DNA from: REEP01 sp964517265
GTDB lineage: Bacteria > Pseudomonadota > Alphaproteobacteria > Rhodospirillales > Defluviicoccaceae
Length of the DNA: 64,000 bases
Reading direction: 5' to 3'
Assembly: GCA_964517265.1 (NCBI GenBank)
Contig: CAZFBS010000010.1
Location: forward strand, 1 to 64,000
The notes under the pieces are model-generated. The model did not search any database. It was given only the letters and a program-made list of their open reading frames with translations, and had not been told where the DNA came from. The position numbers and the translations under genes were made by a program. Below are positions 1 through 9,130 of the stretch, one piece after another. The number at the start of each line of letters is the position of its first letter. Positions within the stretch are counted from its first letter, which is position 1.

Positions 1-123
1 CACCGTCAGCTTGGCGCCGAACTTGATCTCGTTGTTGTAGCGCTCGAACCGCCAGACCAGGGTATCGCTCGACGAATCGGTCCATTCGATGACATCGACG
101 AACTCGCCAAACAGCCGTTGCAT
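1..123 (-). CDS. SPFH-domain protein, virion-core-like family (N-terminal 41 residues only)
   Basis: Only the first 41 codons are in the window; the gene runs off the left edge. The translation opens MQRLFGEFVDVIEWTDSSSD and continues with a TLVWRFERYNNEIKFGAKL segment, the usual start of the YdjI/virion-core-like SPFH proteins (membrane-associated band-7-like scaffolds). The ATG lies two bases after the telA stop codon, so it is the last visible gene of the XpaC-TelA-SPFH group and is probably co-transcribed with it. SPFH proteins are often encoded beside TelA. Function beyond membrane scaffolding or stress cannot be read from this fragment. Confidence 0.72.
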   Translation of the reverse strand, partial: MQRLFGEFVDVIEWTDSSSDTLVWRFERYNNEIKFGAKLTV

Positions 124-125
124 GA

Positions 126-1328
126 TCACCGGCGTCGTTCCTCGATGACCTTCGTCTGCGACTCTGGCGAAGCACCCGCCGCTCGGGCCGATGCCGCAAT
201 CAGACTTGCCTTCAGCTTCTCTTCGCACTCGACGAGTTGGACCTCGGCCTCGCGCCGCCGCGCCTTGCCTTCATCGGCAATGCGCAGGGAGTCCTCGATG
301 GTAGCAATCAGCTGGTCATTGGCGTGCTTAACCTTTTCGATGTCGAATACGCCACGCTCAACCTGCTGGCGAACCTCGGCGTTGACGGTGCGCAAGTTAT
401 CGGCGTTCTTCTCCAACAGCTCGTTGGTCAAATCAGTGGCTGCCTTGACGGCGGTCGCCGCCTGCCCCGACCGGTAGATAGTGATGGCAGTGGCAAGCTG
501 CTGACGCCACAACGGCACTGTGTTGGCGAGGGTCGAATTGATCTTGGTGATCAACGACTTGTCGTTCTCCTGCACGAGCCGGATCGACGGCAGACTCTGC
601 ATGGTGACCTGCCGGGTAAGTAGAAGATCGTGGACGCGGCGTTCCAGATCGTCACGCCGCGAGCGTAGGTCGCGCAAATTCTGCGCTTCGATCACATCGT
701 TGGACTGTTCCACCGACCTGGCCAAGGCCGGGATGATCGTCTCGTCCAGCTCTTTCAGCTTTGCCCGGCCGGCGGCGATGTAAACCTCCAGCGCCCGAAA
801 ATACTCCAAATTGACGTCGTAGAGCTTGTCCAGCTTGGTGATGTCGGTCAGCAGGGTCGTTTTATGCCGCTCGAGATCAGTGCTGATGGTGTCGATCTGG
901 TCACGCACCCTCTCATACTGATCGAGATACCCCTGCAACTTGCTGCGTGCCCCAAACAGGCGGGAGAGAAAACCCGGCCTATCGCGCGGGTCGAGCGCCT
1001 CGAACTTCAGCTCGCGCAGCTTCTTAACCATGCCGTTCAAGGCTTCGCCCGCCGGGCCGATGTCCTTGGTCCGCACGGTCTCCAGCATCGAGTCGGATAC
1101 GTCGGTCAGTTGCTGCTGCGCCTTGGAGCCGAAGAAGATAATCGAGTTGCTGTCCTGGATGTCGAGTTCGCGCATCGCCTGCTGCACCTGCTGGGCGGAC
1201 GATCCCTCCAGGTCGAGCTTTAGTCCTTCTACGAGTTCACTCGATAACGCCTGGATGTTGCTAGCCAGTTGTTGCCGGGCCGGATCGGCGACCACGGGCG
1301 GCGGATTGGTATCGGGGCTCTGATTCAT
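126..1328 (-). CDS. telA: TelA-family (toxic anion resistance) protein
   Basis: A 400-residue, mostly alpha-helical, highly charged soluble protein with no signal peptide or membrane segment. The layout (helical N-terminus, central LDPRDRPGFLSRLFG stretch, DxLxDITKLDKLYDVN-type coiled helix, and the MQSLPSIRLVQENDKSLI segment) is typical of the TelA family, PF05816, and the length fits. TelA proteins are linked to tellurite, cell-envelope antibiotic and bacteriocin tolerance, but their biochemical role is unsettled. It follows the XpaC-like gene by 42 bases and precedes the SPFH gene by two, which supports one operon. Tellurite resistance should not be assumed from the name. Confidence 0.9.
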   Translation of the reverse strand: MNQSPDTNPPPVVADPARQQLASNIQALSSELVEGLKLDLEGSSAQQVQQAMRELDIQDSNSIIFFGSKAQQQLTDVSDSMLETVRTKDIGPAGEALNGMVKKLRELKFEALDPRDRPGFLSRLFGARSKLQGYLDQYERVRDQIDTISTDLERHKTTLLTDITKLDKLYDVNLEYFRALEVYIAAGRAKLKELDETIIPALARSVEQSNDVIEAQNLRDLRSRRDDLERRVHDLLLTRQVTMQSLPSIRLVQENDKSLITKINSTLANTVPLWRQQLATAITIYRSGQAATAVKAATDLTNELLEKNADNLRTVNAEVRQQVERGVFDIEKVKHANDQLIATIEDSLRIADEGKARRREAEVQLVECEEKLKASLIAASARAAGASPESQTKVIEERRR

Positions 1329-1370
1329 CGCATCACTCCAAATTCATGTCTAAAGAAGAGAAACCCAGGA

Positions 1371-2255
1371 TCAATGAACACCCTCACGTTCGAGTTGTGT
1401 TTTCAGCACCTCAATCTGCACTTCCAGGTCAAGACTCTCGTTGCGCTTGAGAACTTCCTGCTGCTCGTCGAAAACCTTCTCCACGGTTTCGAGGACGTGC
1501 CGGAAATTCTCGGCGAGAGGTGTGTCGACAAGGTCGCGTTGCTGGACGCGGTAGCCCGAGACCACGTCGCGGGTCCCGTCCAGATAGGTTACGAGAAACC
1601 GCCTTGCCCGGCGCAGATCACGCGGATCCCGCTCGATCTGCTGCAAGACGCTCCGGGCACTCTGCGTAATGCGTGCCAGTCGCTTTTTCAGCTCCCGCGA
1701 ATGGATTCCAGTGGCATCGGTCTCGATTGCCCGAACCTTCGCCCGCGCCTCCTCCAGCGCCGCAATCACTGCTTCCGGCTTAAGACCCGCCCGTTCCGCA
1801 AGGCCAGGATCCAGTCCCTTGCCCCCACGCGGATCGCGTCCATAAGCCAGCACCGAAGCAAATCCCATCAATCCTGCGATCACCAAAGACAGAATCAAGG
1901 ATTGTCCATCGGCGATGTAGGACAGGGAAAAGGCGGCTAGTCCCACCATCACCGACCCGGCCAGCTTGCGCGGCGGCGGCGCCTTGGTGATCGACCGTTC
2001 TTCATATTCGAGGGCAGCAAGGCGCCCGCGGCGGATCAACCACGCCCCTGCCTGCAGGGCAAGAATTCCGCCGAGACTGCCCAATGCCATGTCGGCCTCG
2101 CCGAACACCAACCCGATGATCAAGGGCAGGATGGGGAAAAGCGTCGCGATGTGCAAAGCCCAGGGATGACACCGCATGCTGCCGATCCCGCCGGAGCCGG
2201 CAGAACCGACACGCGAGCCGATCCGCCGTGCCAAAGGACTGATTTGTTCGCTCAT
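1371..2255 (-). CDS. XpaC-like membrane protein (5-bromo-4-chloroindolyl phosphate hydrolysis family)
   Basis: A 294-residue protein with two hydrophobic hairpins near residues 28-65 and 97-125, then a GRDPRGGKG turn and a long charged helical C-terminal half. This matches the XpaC family (PF10112), nearly always found beside TelA. The ATG at 2255 is preceded by a GAGGG motif at suitable spacing. The historical family name refers to a colony-staining phenotype; no hydrolase motif is visible and enzymatic activity is doubtful. Likely role, by inference: inner-membrane partner of the TelA and SPFH proteins encoded next to it. Confidence 0.78.
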   Translation of the reverse strand: MSEQISPLARRIGSRVGSAGSGGIGSMRCHPWALHIATLFPILPLIIGLVFGEADMALGSLGGILALQAGAWLIRRGRLAALEYEERSITKAPPPRKLAGSVMVGLAAFSLSYIADGQSLILSLVIAGLMGFASVLAYGRDPRGGKGLDPGLAERAGLKPEAVIAALEEARAKVRAIETDATGIHSRELKKRLARITQSARSVLQQIERDPRDLRRARRFLVTYLDGTRDVVSGYRVQQRDLVDTPLAENFRHVLETVEKVFDEQQEVLKRNESLDLEVQIEVLKTQLEREGVH

Positions 2256-2292
2256 GCACCCTCGCTCATCACCCTATTCATCAAACCCACCG

Positions 2293-2361
2293 TCAAAAGA
2301 TCGCCATCGTCGACAACAGCCAAAACCCGAATAAAAGCATCCCAAGACCGACTGCACGCAT
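2293..2361 (-). CDS. possible 22-residue membrane micropeptide
   Basis: A short reading frame encodes 22 residues beginning MRAVGLGMLLFGFWLL: a basic residue at position 2 followed by an unbroken hydrophobic stretch long enough to cross a membrane once. A GGGGAG ribosome-binding motif stands nine bases before the ATG. It lies 37 bases before the XpaC-like gene on the same strand, so it would be the first gene of that group. Short hydrophobic frames arise by chance and no family is recognised; the case rests on the ribosome-binding site, topology and position. Confidence 0.3.
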   Translation of the reverse strand: MRAVGLGMLLFGFWLLSTMAIF

Positions 2362-2789
2362 GATTCGTGTCTCCCCGTCGAGGATTTACCGTTTTCGAGC
2401 ATAATGTAGTGGGCGGTAAGCAGTTTCCCTATGGCACCGTGCAAATCATATCGGAAATGCCACGTTTTAAGGAATGGCGAAGGGGGAACAACCGGCCACC
2501 ATTGAACGCACCACAACACCTCCGCCGGCAAGGTCGCCGGCAGGGCAAAATTGGAGGCCGCACGCTAGTCCCGGGATCTACCAATTTAGAGCCGAGGTGC
2601 GGCTCACTTTCCGGAATCATCTGCGGTCGCCGCGGAGTTGACGGAAGATGTGCCGCGCTGACAGGGGCTTTCGATCCACAAGCGCTGATTTCTGGCGGGA
2701 TCGGCACCTGGCCGTCTGCGCAATGGCCGTTGAAGGTCTTGTAAATCCGTGAAAAGCTGCACAGGCGGTTTCCTAGAGGACGTCTGCGC
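2362..2789. other. intergenic region between divergent membrane-protein genes
   Basis: About 430 bases between the leftward XpaC/TelA group and the rightward channel pair. Open frames here are short and have no recognisable protein character. The region should hold the two divergent promoters; an AGAGGA ribosome-binding motif precedes the ATG at 2790. I see no convincing hairpin with a T-run. Confidence 0.4.
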
Positions 2790-3173
2790 ATGAACCTTGA
2801 AAAAGTTGTCTTTGGGTTCTTTATCATTCTCGCCCTCACATTGAACTTCAGTTTTGTCTATGGCGAGATCGAGGATCCGGCCCACCATAACTTTATCGAA
2901 TTTTTTCTAGTGCTCGTCGTCAACATCATCGCAACAACGCTGAAGGTGGGCGATCGTACCCAGATCGGCTCGGTGCTTCTAGCGACGAGCCTTGTCGCCA
3001 ATCTGCAGCTGATAACGGCGGCCGCCGTCTGGACGCATGCTGTGCATATAGCCGAAACGGGGTTGCAGGCGGAGTCCCTTGCGCTGATCGTGTCTCACGC
3101 GGCCGGTGCTTTAATTGCCAATATCGTCTCGGTGACAATGTTCGTCGCCGAGACACTGATGCTGCGCCGTTAG
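2790..3173 (+). CDS. small integral membrane protein, channel partner (DUF6394-like)
   Basis: A 127-residue protein made almost entirely of membrane helices: about residues 5-24, 33-52, 62-82 and 100-122, with a conserved-looking LKVGDRTQIGSVLLATSLV loop-helix. The opening MNLEKVVFGFFIILALTLNF resembles what I remember of the DUF6394 family; that assignment is from memory. An AGAGGA motif precedes the ATG. It ends ten bases before the potassium-channel gene, whose ribosome-binding site overlaps this stop codon, so the two are co-transcribed. A role as accessory or regulatory subunit of that channel is inference from context. Confidence 0.65.
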   Translation: MNLEKVVFGFFIILALTLNFSFVYGEIEDPAHHNFIEFFLVLVVNIIATTLKVGDRTQIGSVLLATSLVANLQLITAAAVWTHAVHIAETGLQAESLALIVSHAAGALIANIVSVTMFVAETLMLRR

Positions 3174-3183
3174 GAGTCAGGCA

Positions 3184-4941
3184 TTGGCCGGGGTCGTCGG
3201 CTCCCGCCGTGTCACGTTCATCATCCTGCGCGTCATGCGCCGCCCAATCCTGGTCCTGGTGTCCATTTATGCCGTCTCTATGCTGGGGTGGGTTCTGATT
3301 CCCGGACCTGTTCTTGACGGCGTGCCGCAGACGATGAGCCTGTTTCACGCGTTCTATTTTCTTACCTACACCGCAACCACCACCGGCTTCGGCGAGATCC
3401 CATACCCGTTCACCGACGGCCAGCGGATGTGGGCAGCCTTCTCTTTATATATCGGAGTCGTCGCTTGGCTGTACGCGATTGGCGGGATCATCCAGCTGTT
3501 CCAGAACCCGTTTTTTCGCCAGGCGATTGCCGAGCGCCGGTTTGCCACGCGGGTGGCGCGTCTTCAGCAACCATTCGTCATCGTCTGCGGGTTCGGCAAT
3601 CGCGGCAGCCTTTTGACTCGCGGTCTCAGCGATGCCGGCATCGATGCGGTGATCCTCGACAGCAGCCCGGACCGCATCAATGCCGTTTACCTCCGCGACT
3701 ATCGGATTACTGCTCTCGCGCTGTGCGCCGACGCACGCATCCCTGAGCGCTTGATCGAAGCCGGTCTGACCCGCCCAAACTGTCAGGCGATCGTTGCATT
3801 GACCAACGACGAGCAGGTCAACGTCAAGGTCGCGGTGAGCGCGCGATTGCTCAACCCCAGCGTGAGGGTGGTGATTCAGTCGACGCGGGAAGCCGACGAG
3901 GAGACGCTCCGGACGCTGGGCGGGGAGGTATTCGTGATCGATCCGTTCCAGACGTTCGCCCGCTATCTCGCCGCCACCATTCACAATCCGCTGATCCACA
4001 TGCTGAATGAATGGCTCATCGGAGCTCCTGGCGCCACCCTCGCCATGTATCCGGAAGTGCCGCGCGGACACTGGATCCTGTGCGGCTTCGGGCGAATGGG
4101 ACGTGCTCTTTTCAAGGCGGTAACCGCCGTGGGCATGGAAGCAATGGTGATCGATCCAACCGCCGACAAGGCCCCGGCAACAGAGCAGGTGATCGCCGGT
4201 CGCGCCGGCCAGCAGAACCTGCTTGCGGCAGGGATCGAGCGCGCAGCCGGCATTGTCGCAGGAACCAACAGCGACACCGACAACCTCAGCATTCTGTTGA
4301 ATGCGAAGTCGCTGAATCCGAATGCTTTTACCATTGTCCGACAGAACATGCACCGCAACGAATTGCTGTTCAATGCGGCGCAAGCAGACCTGATCATGCA
4401 GCCCACGCTCGTCAGCGCCCGCCGGATCTTATTCCTGCTGATCGCGCCGTTGCTGAACCGGTTTTTCGGCCGGGTACGAGACCTTCACGCCAGCGGCGAA
4501 CACACGTTCTTGCGTGAGGTGATCCTCGATCTGCACGCCTGCATTGGCGATGCCAAGCCTTTGCTGTGGACGACCGTGCTCGACCTTTCGCGGGCGCCGG
4601 TTCTGACCCACGCTCTCAGGCAAGGAAGGGCGGTGACCTTGGGCGACATCGTGCGGGACCCGGCCGCTCGCGAGGAGCGGCTGCCATGCGTGCCGCTGGT
4701 GATCCATTCAGAAGGAAAGGTGACGACAATGCCGCCCTTGAAGCAGGATTTACGCGAAAATGACGAGATCCTGTTTTGCGGAACCGAGCAGGGCCGTCAT
4801 CTGCTCGAAGCGACCCTCGACAACGTCTATACTCTCAGCTACGTGATGCACGGTGTCGATGAGCCGCGCGGGCTCGTGATGAAATGGTTGATGCGGCGCA
4901 TCACGCGGCAGGGTAAGGCGGTAACGACCGCTGGAGGCTAA
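3184..4941 (+). CDS. two-TM potassium channel with tandem RCK/TrkA-N domains
   Basis: A 585-residue ion channel. Residues 21-41 form the first membrane helix; the pore loop carries the potassium filter TTTGFGE at 65-71; the second helix spans about 83-106. Two cytoplasmic Rossmann (RCK/TrkA-N) units follow, with glycine motifs CGFGNRGS at about 135 and CGFGRMGR at about 300, and a TrkA-C-like end. The tandem RCK layout suggests gating by nucleotide or ion. The start is TTG, chosen because TAGGAG lies seven bases upstream and overlaps the previous stop. Coupling to the preceding small membrane gene is tight. A filter reading GFGE rather than GYGD is compatible with potassium channels but may alter selectivity. 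Confidence 0.86.
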   Translation: MAGVVGSRRVTFIILRVMRRPILVLVSIYAVSMLGWVLIPGPVLDGVPQTMSLFHAFYFLTYTATTTGFGEIPYPFTDGQRMWAAFSLYIGVVAWLYAIGGIIQLFQNPFFRQAIAERRFATRVARLQQPFVIVCGFGNRGSLLTRGLSDAGIDAVILDSSPDRINAVYLRDYRITALALCADARIPERLIEAGLTRPNCQAIVALTNDEQVNVKVAVSARLLNPSVRVVIQSTREADEETLRTLGGEVFVIDPFQTFARYLAATIHNPLIHMLNEWLIGAPGATLAMYPEVPRGHWILCGFGRMGRALFKAVTAVGMEAMVIDPTADKAPATEQVIAGRAGQQNLLAAGIERAAGIVAGTNSDTDNLSILLNAKSLNPNAFTIVRQNMHRNELLFNAAQADLIMQPTLVSARRILFLLIAPLLNRFFGRVRDLHASGEHTFLREVILDLHACIGDAKPLLWTTVLDLSRAPVLTHALRQGRAVTLGDIVRDPAAREERLPCVPLVIHSEGKVTTMPPLKQDLRENDEILFCGTEQGRHLLEATLDNVYTLSYVMHGVDEPRGLVMKWLMRRITRQGKAVTTAGG

Positions 4942-5169
4942 CCCGCACGAACATAGGCCGCCCCAGATCCGCCTTCTGCTGGCGATCGTTCGCAACCGGA
5001 CTCGTGCCCGCAGCGCTTTCCGCACATGCGAATACTTTTGTTGCAAGCGCGTAAAGCTTTCGCTACGCTGTCGCTCCGTCCCTCGGATTGAAGGTCTCTC
5101 CGATGCGCCGTCGGCAGCCACCGGCGGCTCGCCGCTGCGGCTTCTGGTCTGTCAACATCGGGCCTGTCG

Positions 5170-8100
5170 ATGGTCGTCATTCCCGAGATCCGTTCTGCCC
5201 CGCCATCGGTGTCGGAAAACTCTGTTCCCGATGAAGAGGGTTCTGCCACCGCCGTCGGCTCGTACATACCTTCTGAGGGGGTTGGCGATGATCCTCTGTT
5301 GAGCGCGGACGCCATCGAACGGATCATCGAGTCGCGACAAGATTGCCCCCATCGCGTGCTGGGACCGCATCCCGCGGCCGGTGGCTCTTCGACGGTCGTT
5401 CGCGCGTTCCTGCCCGGAGCCGCCCGGGTCGTGCTGCTGCGGACCGATGCCGCGCCGAAGCAATATGAAATGCAGGCCCTCCACCCGGACGGCCTGTTCG
5501 AAGTGCGGGTACCCGCAGCCCTGCCAGCTCTTGACTACGTCTTTCTCGCCGTCTTCGGTGCTCAGCCGCCAGTGCGCCTTGCTGATCCCTATCGTTTCCA
5601 CGCCACCCGCTTCTCCACCAGGGACGAACGGCTGTTCGTCGAAGGCCGCCATGGCCGCCTATTCGAGACGCTTGGTGCTTGGCCGCAGGTTCGGGAGGGA
5701 ACATCCGGCGTCGCCTTCGGGGTCTGGGCTCCCAATGCCGCCCGCGTCAGCGTCGTCGGCTCCTTCAACGGCTGGAATGGTCGCCAGCATCCGATGCAAC
5801 GGGTGGGCTCCTGCGGCATCTGGGAATTGTTCATCCCCGGCGTTGCGCTAGGCGACCTCTACAAGTATGAGATCAAGACCGGGGCAGGCGCCGTCTTCGT
5901 CAAGCCCGATCCATTTGCGGCATGCACCGAACCGCCGCCTTCCTGTGCCGCGATCGTCGCGGATCTTGAGACCTTTCGCTGGACTGACGAGGCTTGGCTG
6001 AATGAGGGCCGGTTTGCCGTCATCCGCGAGAGCGGAATTCCTGCGAGTCCGTTTAACGCGGGACCGCCCGAGGTTCCGGAGTTACCAGCGGGACACGCCT
6101 ATATCGCGCCTGCCGCCTCCGTCGCCGGGCCTGCCGGCAGCGGCCTGTTCGCCTGTGGGACGGCATGCGATACGCCCGCGGCGTTGATGCGCTGGATTGA
6201 CGACTGCCACCGCCAAGGTATGGGGGTGATACTCGCGTTCGACCACCGTGCGTTACCGGAGGCGACCGGTGATCTGACTTGGTACGACGGCACGCGCCTT
6301 TACGAACGCCCGGATGAACCCGACAACTCAGAGACGCCCCGCTTCGATCTGACGAAGGGGGAGGTGCGCAGCGCCCTGCTCTCCAGTCTCGTGTTTTGGC
6401 TGGAACGCTATCACATCGATGCCTTCAGCACCGACGCCGAAGGCGCTCGGCTGTTGGAAGCGCTGCCCCAGTATCTATCCACCCATCATCCGGGCGTGCG
6501 GCTGATCGTCCGCAGTCCGGCTGCCGAGCCGACCCTGTCGGCCCGCAACATCGCTCGCATCGTTGCCGGTCGCCACGAGGATCCTTTTGCGGTCCTCGGC
6601 CCGCACGAAGTCATGGCAACACCATTACCGCCGGCAGGTACCGCAGCAGCGGCCCGAATGCTCTCCGCCCCCGATACACTCGAAGAACGCGACACTACTC
6701 CGCCGGATGCCGACGCATCGGCGCCGGCTCCGGCAGAACCTGATCCAACGGGGCCCGCTCCGGCGGCGGGCCCGGTGGTTCGCACCATGCAGCCGGCCGC
6801 TACCGCCGTCCACCTCCTGCCAGAGGAGGCGTCGCACCTGATCTACGAGATGAGCAGGCTCGATCTGGCGGGCCTGTTCGAGACACGGCTTCCCGCCGTT
6901 CCCCGCCGCTACCGGCTGCGGGTGTTCGAGGCAGATGGTGCCTCCCGGGAGATTGTCGATCCTTACGCCTTGCGGATCTTCACCTTTGGCGCCGACGATC
7001 AGCACCTGTTCGGCGCGGGCAACCATTACCGGATCTATGAGAAACTGGGGGCGCATCCACGCTGCGCCGGCGATGTTGAAGGTACCACATTTTCAGTATG
7101 GGCACCGGAAGCCGAGGGAGTAAGCGTAGTCGGCCCGTTCAATCGCTGGAACGGCCTCACACACCAGATGACACGCCATGGCGCCTCGGGCGTCTGGGAA
7201 CTGTTTATCCCCGGTGTCGGCGAAGGGACGTTTTACCAGTTCGAGATCCGTGCGCGGAACGGGGACGTGTTCCTCAAGACCGATCCCTATGCCATGCGCA
7301 CCGCAGTTCCGCCATCCACCGCCAGCGTTGTCCACCGGTTGCAGGACAAACATCGATGGCGCGATGCGGCATGGTTGGAGCAGCGCCGGCGCGCTCATCC
7401 CTGGCGGCAGCCGATTGCAATCTATGAGGTGCATCTCGGCTCATGGCGGCGCGACCCCGACGGACGTTCGCTTTCCTACCGGGAGGTGGCAGCCAAGCTG
7501 GTGCCCTATGTCAAGGCACTCGGGTTCACGCATATTGAGTTGATGCCGATCGCCGAGCACCCGTATGAGCCTTCCTGGGGCTATCAGATCTCCCATTTCT
7601 ACGCACCTACCGCTCGCTTCGGCCTCCCTGAGGACCTGATGGTGCTGGTCGATCTGTGCCATCAGCACGACATCGGCGTCATCCTCGACTGGGTTCCCGG
7701 TCATTTCCCCAAGGACGCTCATGCACTTGCCTGGTTCGACGGTAGCCACCTTTATGAGCATGCCGATCCGCGGCGAGGCGAGCATCCGGACTGGGGTACG
7801 CTGATCTTCAACTACGGCCGCCACGAGGTGGAGAATTTCCTCATCGCGAACGCCCTTTTCTGGCTGGAGACGTACCACTTCGACGGGCTCCGGGTGGACG
7901 CCGTGGCCTCGATGCTCTACCTCGACTACTCGCGCCCGAGTTCCGGCGACTGGGTTCCCAACGTCCACGGCGGCAACGAAAACCTTGAGGCGATTGAGTT
8001 CCTCAAGCACACCAACGCAATCGTCCACGCGCGGTTTCCCGGCATCCTGATGATCGCCGAGGAGTCGACCTCATGGCCAAATGTGTCGCGGCCTACGGAT

Positions 8101-8877
8101 ACAGGCGGTCTCGGCTTCGGCTTCAAGTGGAACATGGGCTGGATGCATGACATCCTTGCCTATCTGAGCGTGCCCCCGGCCGAGCGACGATGGCACCATG
8201 GCCAGTTGACTTTCAGCATCATGTATGCGTTCGCCGAGAACTTCATCCTGGCACTCTCGCACGACGAGGTGGTGCATCTGAAGCGCTCGCTGCTCGGCAA
8301 GATGCCGGGAGAGGCGTGGGAAAAGTTTGCCAACCTGCGCCTGCTGTTCACCTTTATGTATGCCCACCCCGGCAAGAAGCTGTTGTTCATGGGCAGCGAG
8401 CTTGGTCAGGCGAGCGAGTGGAACCACGACGGAGAATTGGAGTGGCGGGCACTGGAGCGAAAGCCAAATCAGGCTCTAAGCCGGCTGTTGGGGGACTTGA
8501 ATCGCTTTTACCGGGAACAGCCGCCGCTGCATGAGGTCGACTTCAAAGCGGACGGCTTCGAATGGCTGGAGGTGGACAACGACGAAGAGAGCATCATTGC
8601 GTTTGTCCGCAAAGGGCGGGATCCGCGCCATGCCCTGATGTTCGTTGCCAACTTCTCCGCCACCTCCCGCCCGGAACATCGGATCGGCGTGCCTTACCCT
8701 GTCCGCCACACTGTGCTGTTCCAGAGCAATGCGCAAACATACGGCGGCAGCGGTACGCCGCCGGGATCGGAGGTGTGCGACGCTGAGGAGGTCCCCTGCC
8801 ATGGCCGCGATTTCTCCATACGTATCACTCTACCGGCACTCTCGGCAGTGATCCTGGAGCCGGCCCCGCTCCGATAG
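5170..8877 (+). CDS. glgB: 1,4-alpha-glucan branching enzyme with a decayed duplicate N-terminal half
   Basis: GlgB moves alpha-1,4 glucan chains onto alpha-1,6 branch points in glycogen. Family members are usually 630-750 residues; this one is 1235. Residues about 540-1235 form a complete enzyme: CBM48 (640-715), GH13 barrel with RVDAV (nucleophile D910), AEEST (964-965), LSHDEVVH (1029-1036), and the C-terminal beta domain. Residues about 45-455 repeat the same order: GlgB N-domain, CBM48 (182-255), then part of a barrel (350-455). In that copy the arginine before the nucleophile is Ser, the AEES motif is gone and the LSHDE region and C-terminal domain are absent, so it should be catalytically dead. 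An Ala/Pro-rich linker (about 483-536) is inserted in the second N-domain. No frameshift joins the halves. The ribosome-binding site at the chosen ATG is weak. Confidence 0.92.
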   Translation: MVVIPEIRSAPPSVSENSVPDEEGSATAVGSYIPSEGVGDDPLLSADAIERIIESRQDCPHRVLGPHPAAGGSSTVVRAFLPGAARVVLLRTDAAPKQYEMQALHPDGLFEVRVPAALPALDYVFLAVFGAQPPVRLADPYRFHATRFSTRDERLFVEGRHGRLFETLGAWPQVREGTSGVAFGVWAPNAARVSVVGSFNGWNGRQHPMQRVGSCGIWELFIPGVALGDLYKYEIKTGAGAVFVKPDPFAACTEPPPSCAAIVADLETFRWTDEAWLNEGRFAVIRESGIPASPFNAGPPEVPELPAGHAYIAPAASVAGPAGSGLFACGTACDTPAALMRWIDDCHRQGMGVILAFDHRALPEATGDLTWYDGTRLYERPDEPDNSETPRFDLTKGEVRSALLSSLVFWLERYHIDAFSTDAEGARLLEALPQYLSTHHPGVRLIVRSPAAEPTLSARNIARIVAGRHEDPFAVLGPHEVMATPLPPAGTAAAARMLSAPDTLEERDTTPPDADASAPAPAEPDPTGPAPAAGPVVRTMQPAATAVHLLPEEASHLIYEMSRLDLAGLFETRLPAVPRRYRLRVFEADGASREIVDPYALRIFTFGADDQHLFGAGNHYRIYEKLGAHPRCAGDVEGTTFSVWAPEAEGVSVVGPFNRWNGLTHQMTRHGASGVWELFIPGVGEGTFYQFEIRARNGDVFLKTDPYAMRTAVPPSTASVVHRLQDKHRWRDAAWLEQRRRAHPWRQPIAIYEVHLGSWRRDPDGRSLSYREVAAKLVPYVKALGFTHIELMPIAEHPYEPSWGYQISHFYAPTARFGLPEDLMVLVDLCHQHDIGVILDWVPGHFPKDAHALAWFDGSHLYEHADPRRGEHPDWGTLIFNYGRHEVENFLIANALFWLETYHFDGLRVDAVASMLYLDYSRPSSGDWVPNVHGGNENLEAIEFLKHTNAIVHARFPGILMIAEESTSWPNVSRPTDTGGLGFGFKWNMGWMHDILAYLSVPPAERRWHHGQLTFSIMYAFAENFILALSHDEVVHLKRSLLGKMPGEAWEKFANLRLLFTFMYAHPGKKLLFMGSELGQASEWNHDGELEWRALERKPNQALSRLLGDLNRFYREQPPLHEVDFKADGFEWLEVDNDEESIIAFVRKGRDPRHALMFVANFSATSRPEHRIGVPYPVRHTVLFQSNAQTYGGSGTPPGSEVCDAEEVPCHGRDFSIRITLPALSAVILEPAPLR

Positions 8878-8888
8878 CCGGAACACCC

Positions 8889-8907
8889 GTCGGAGAAACC
8901 CTCCGAC
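8889..8907 (+). terminator. short perfect hairpin just after glgB, no T-run
   Basis: GTCGGAG and CTCCGAC pair perfectly (7 bp, 5-base loop) eleven bases after the glgB stop. No T-tract follows, so it is at best a weak or Rho-assisted end, or an mRNA-stabilising hairpin. Confidence 0.25.
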
Positions 8908-9130
8908 CCTCGATGAGCGCCGCGGGCCCCATGAGTGCGGGTGGTTCGGGCATTCCTTTAAAAACTCCGTCAGCGCCGATAGTGTCGCCTGCCTATTGTT
9001 CGTCACAGACGAGAGCGTCACTTCAAGCAGCGCGCCATCGGTATCGACGAAACCGCTTGCGATCCTCCCTCCGCCATTGCAGCGTCCTCTCCGGGAGACC
9101 AGCGTCCCCGACAAACAGGAGGAGAATGCG

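Noticed and set aside
5170..6650. N-terminal half of glgB as a separate gene (two genes instead of one)
   Set aside because: There is no stop codon, and no ribosome-binding site with a start near the junction; the frame is continuous to 8877.
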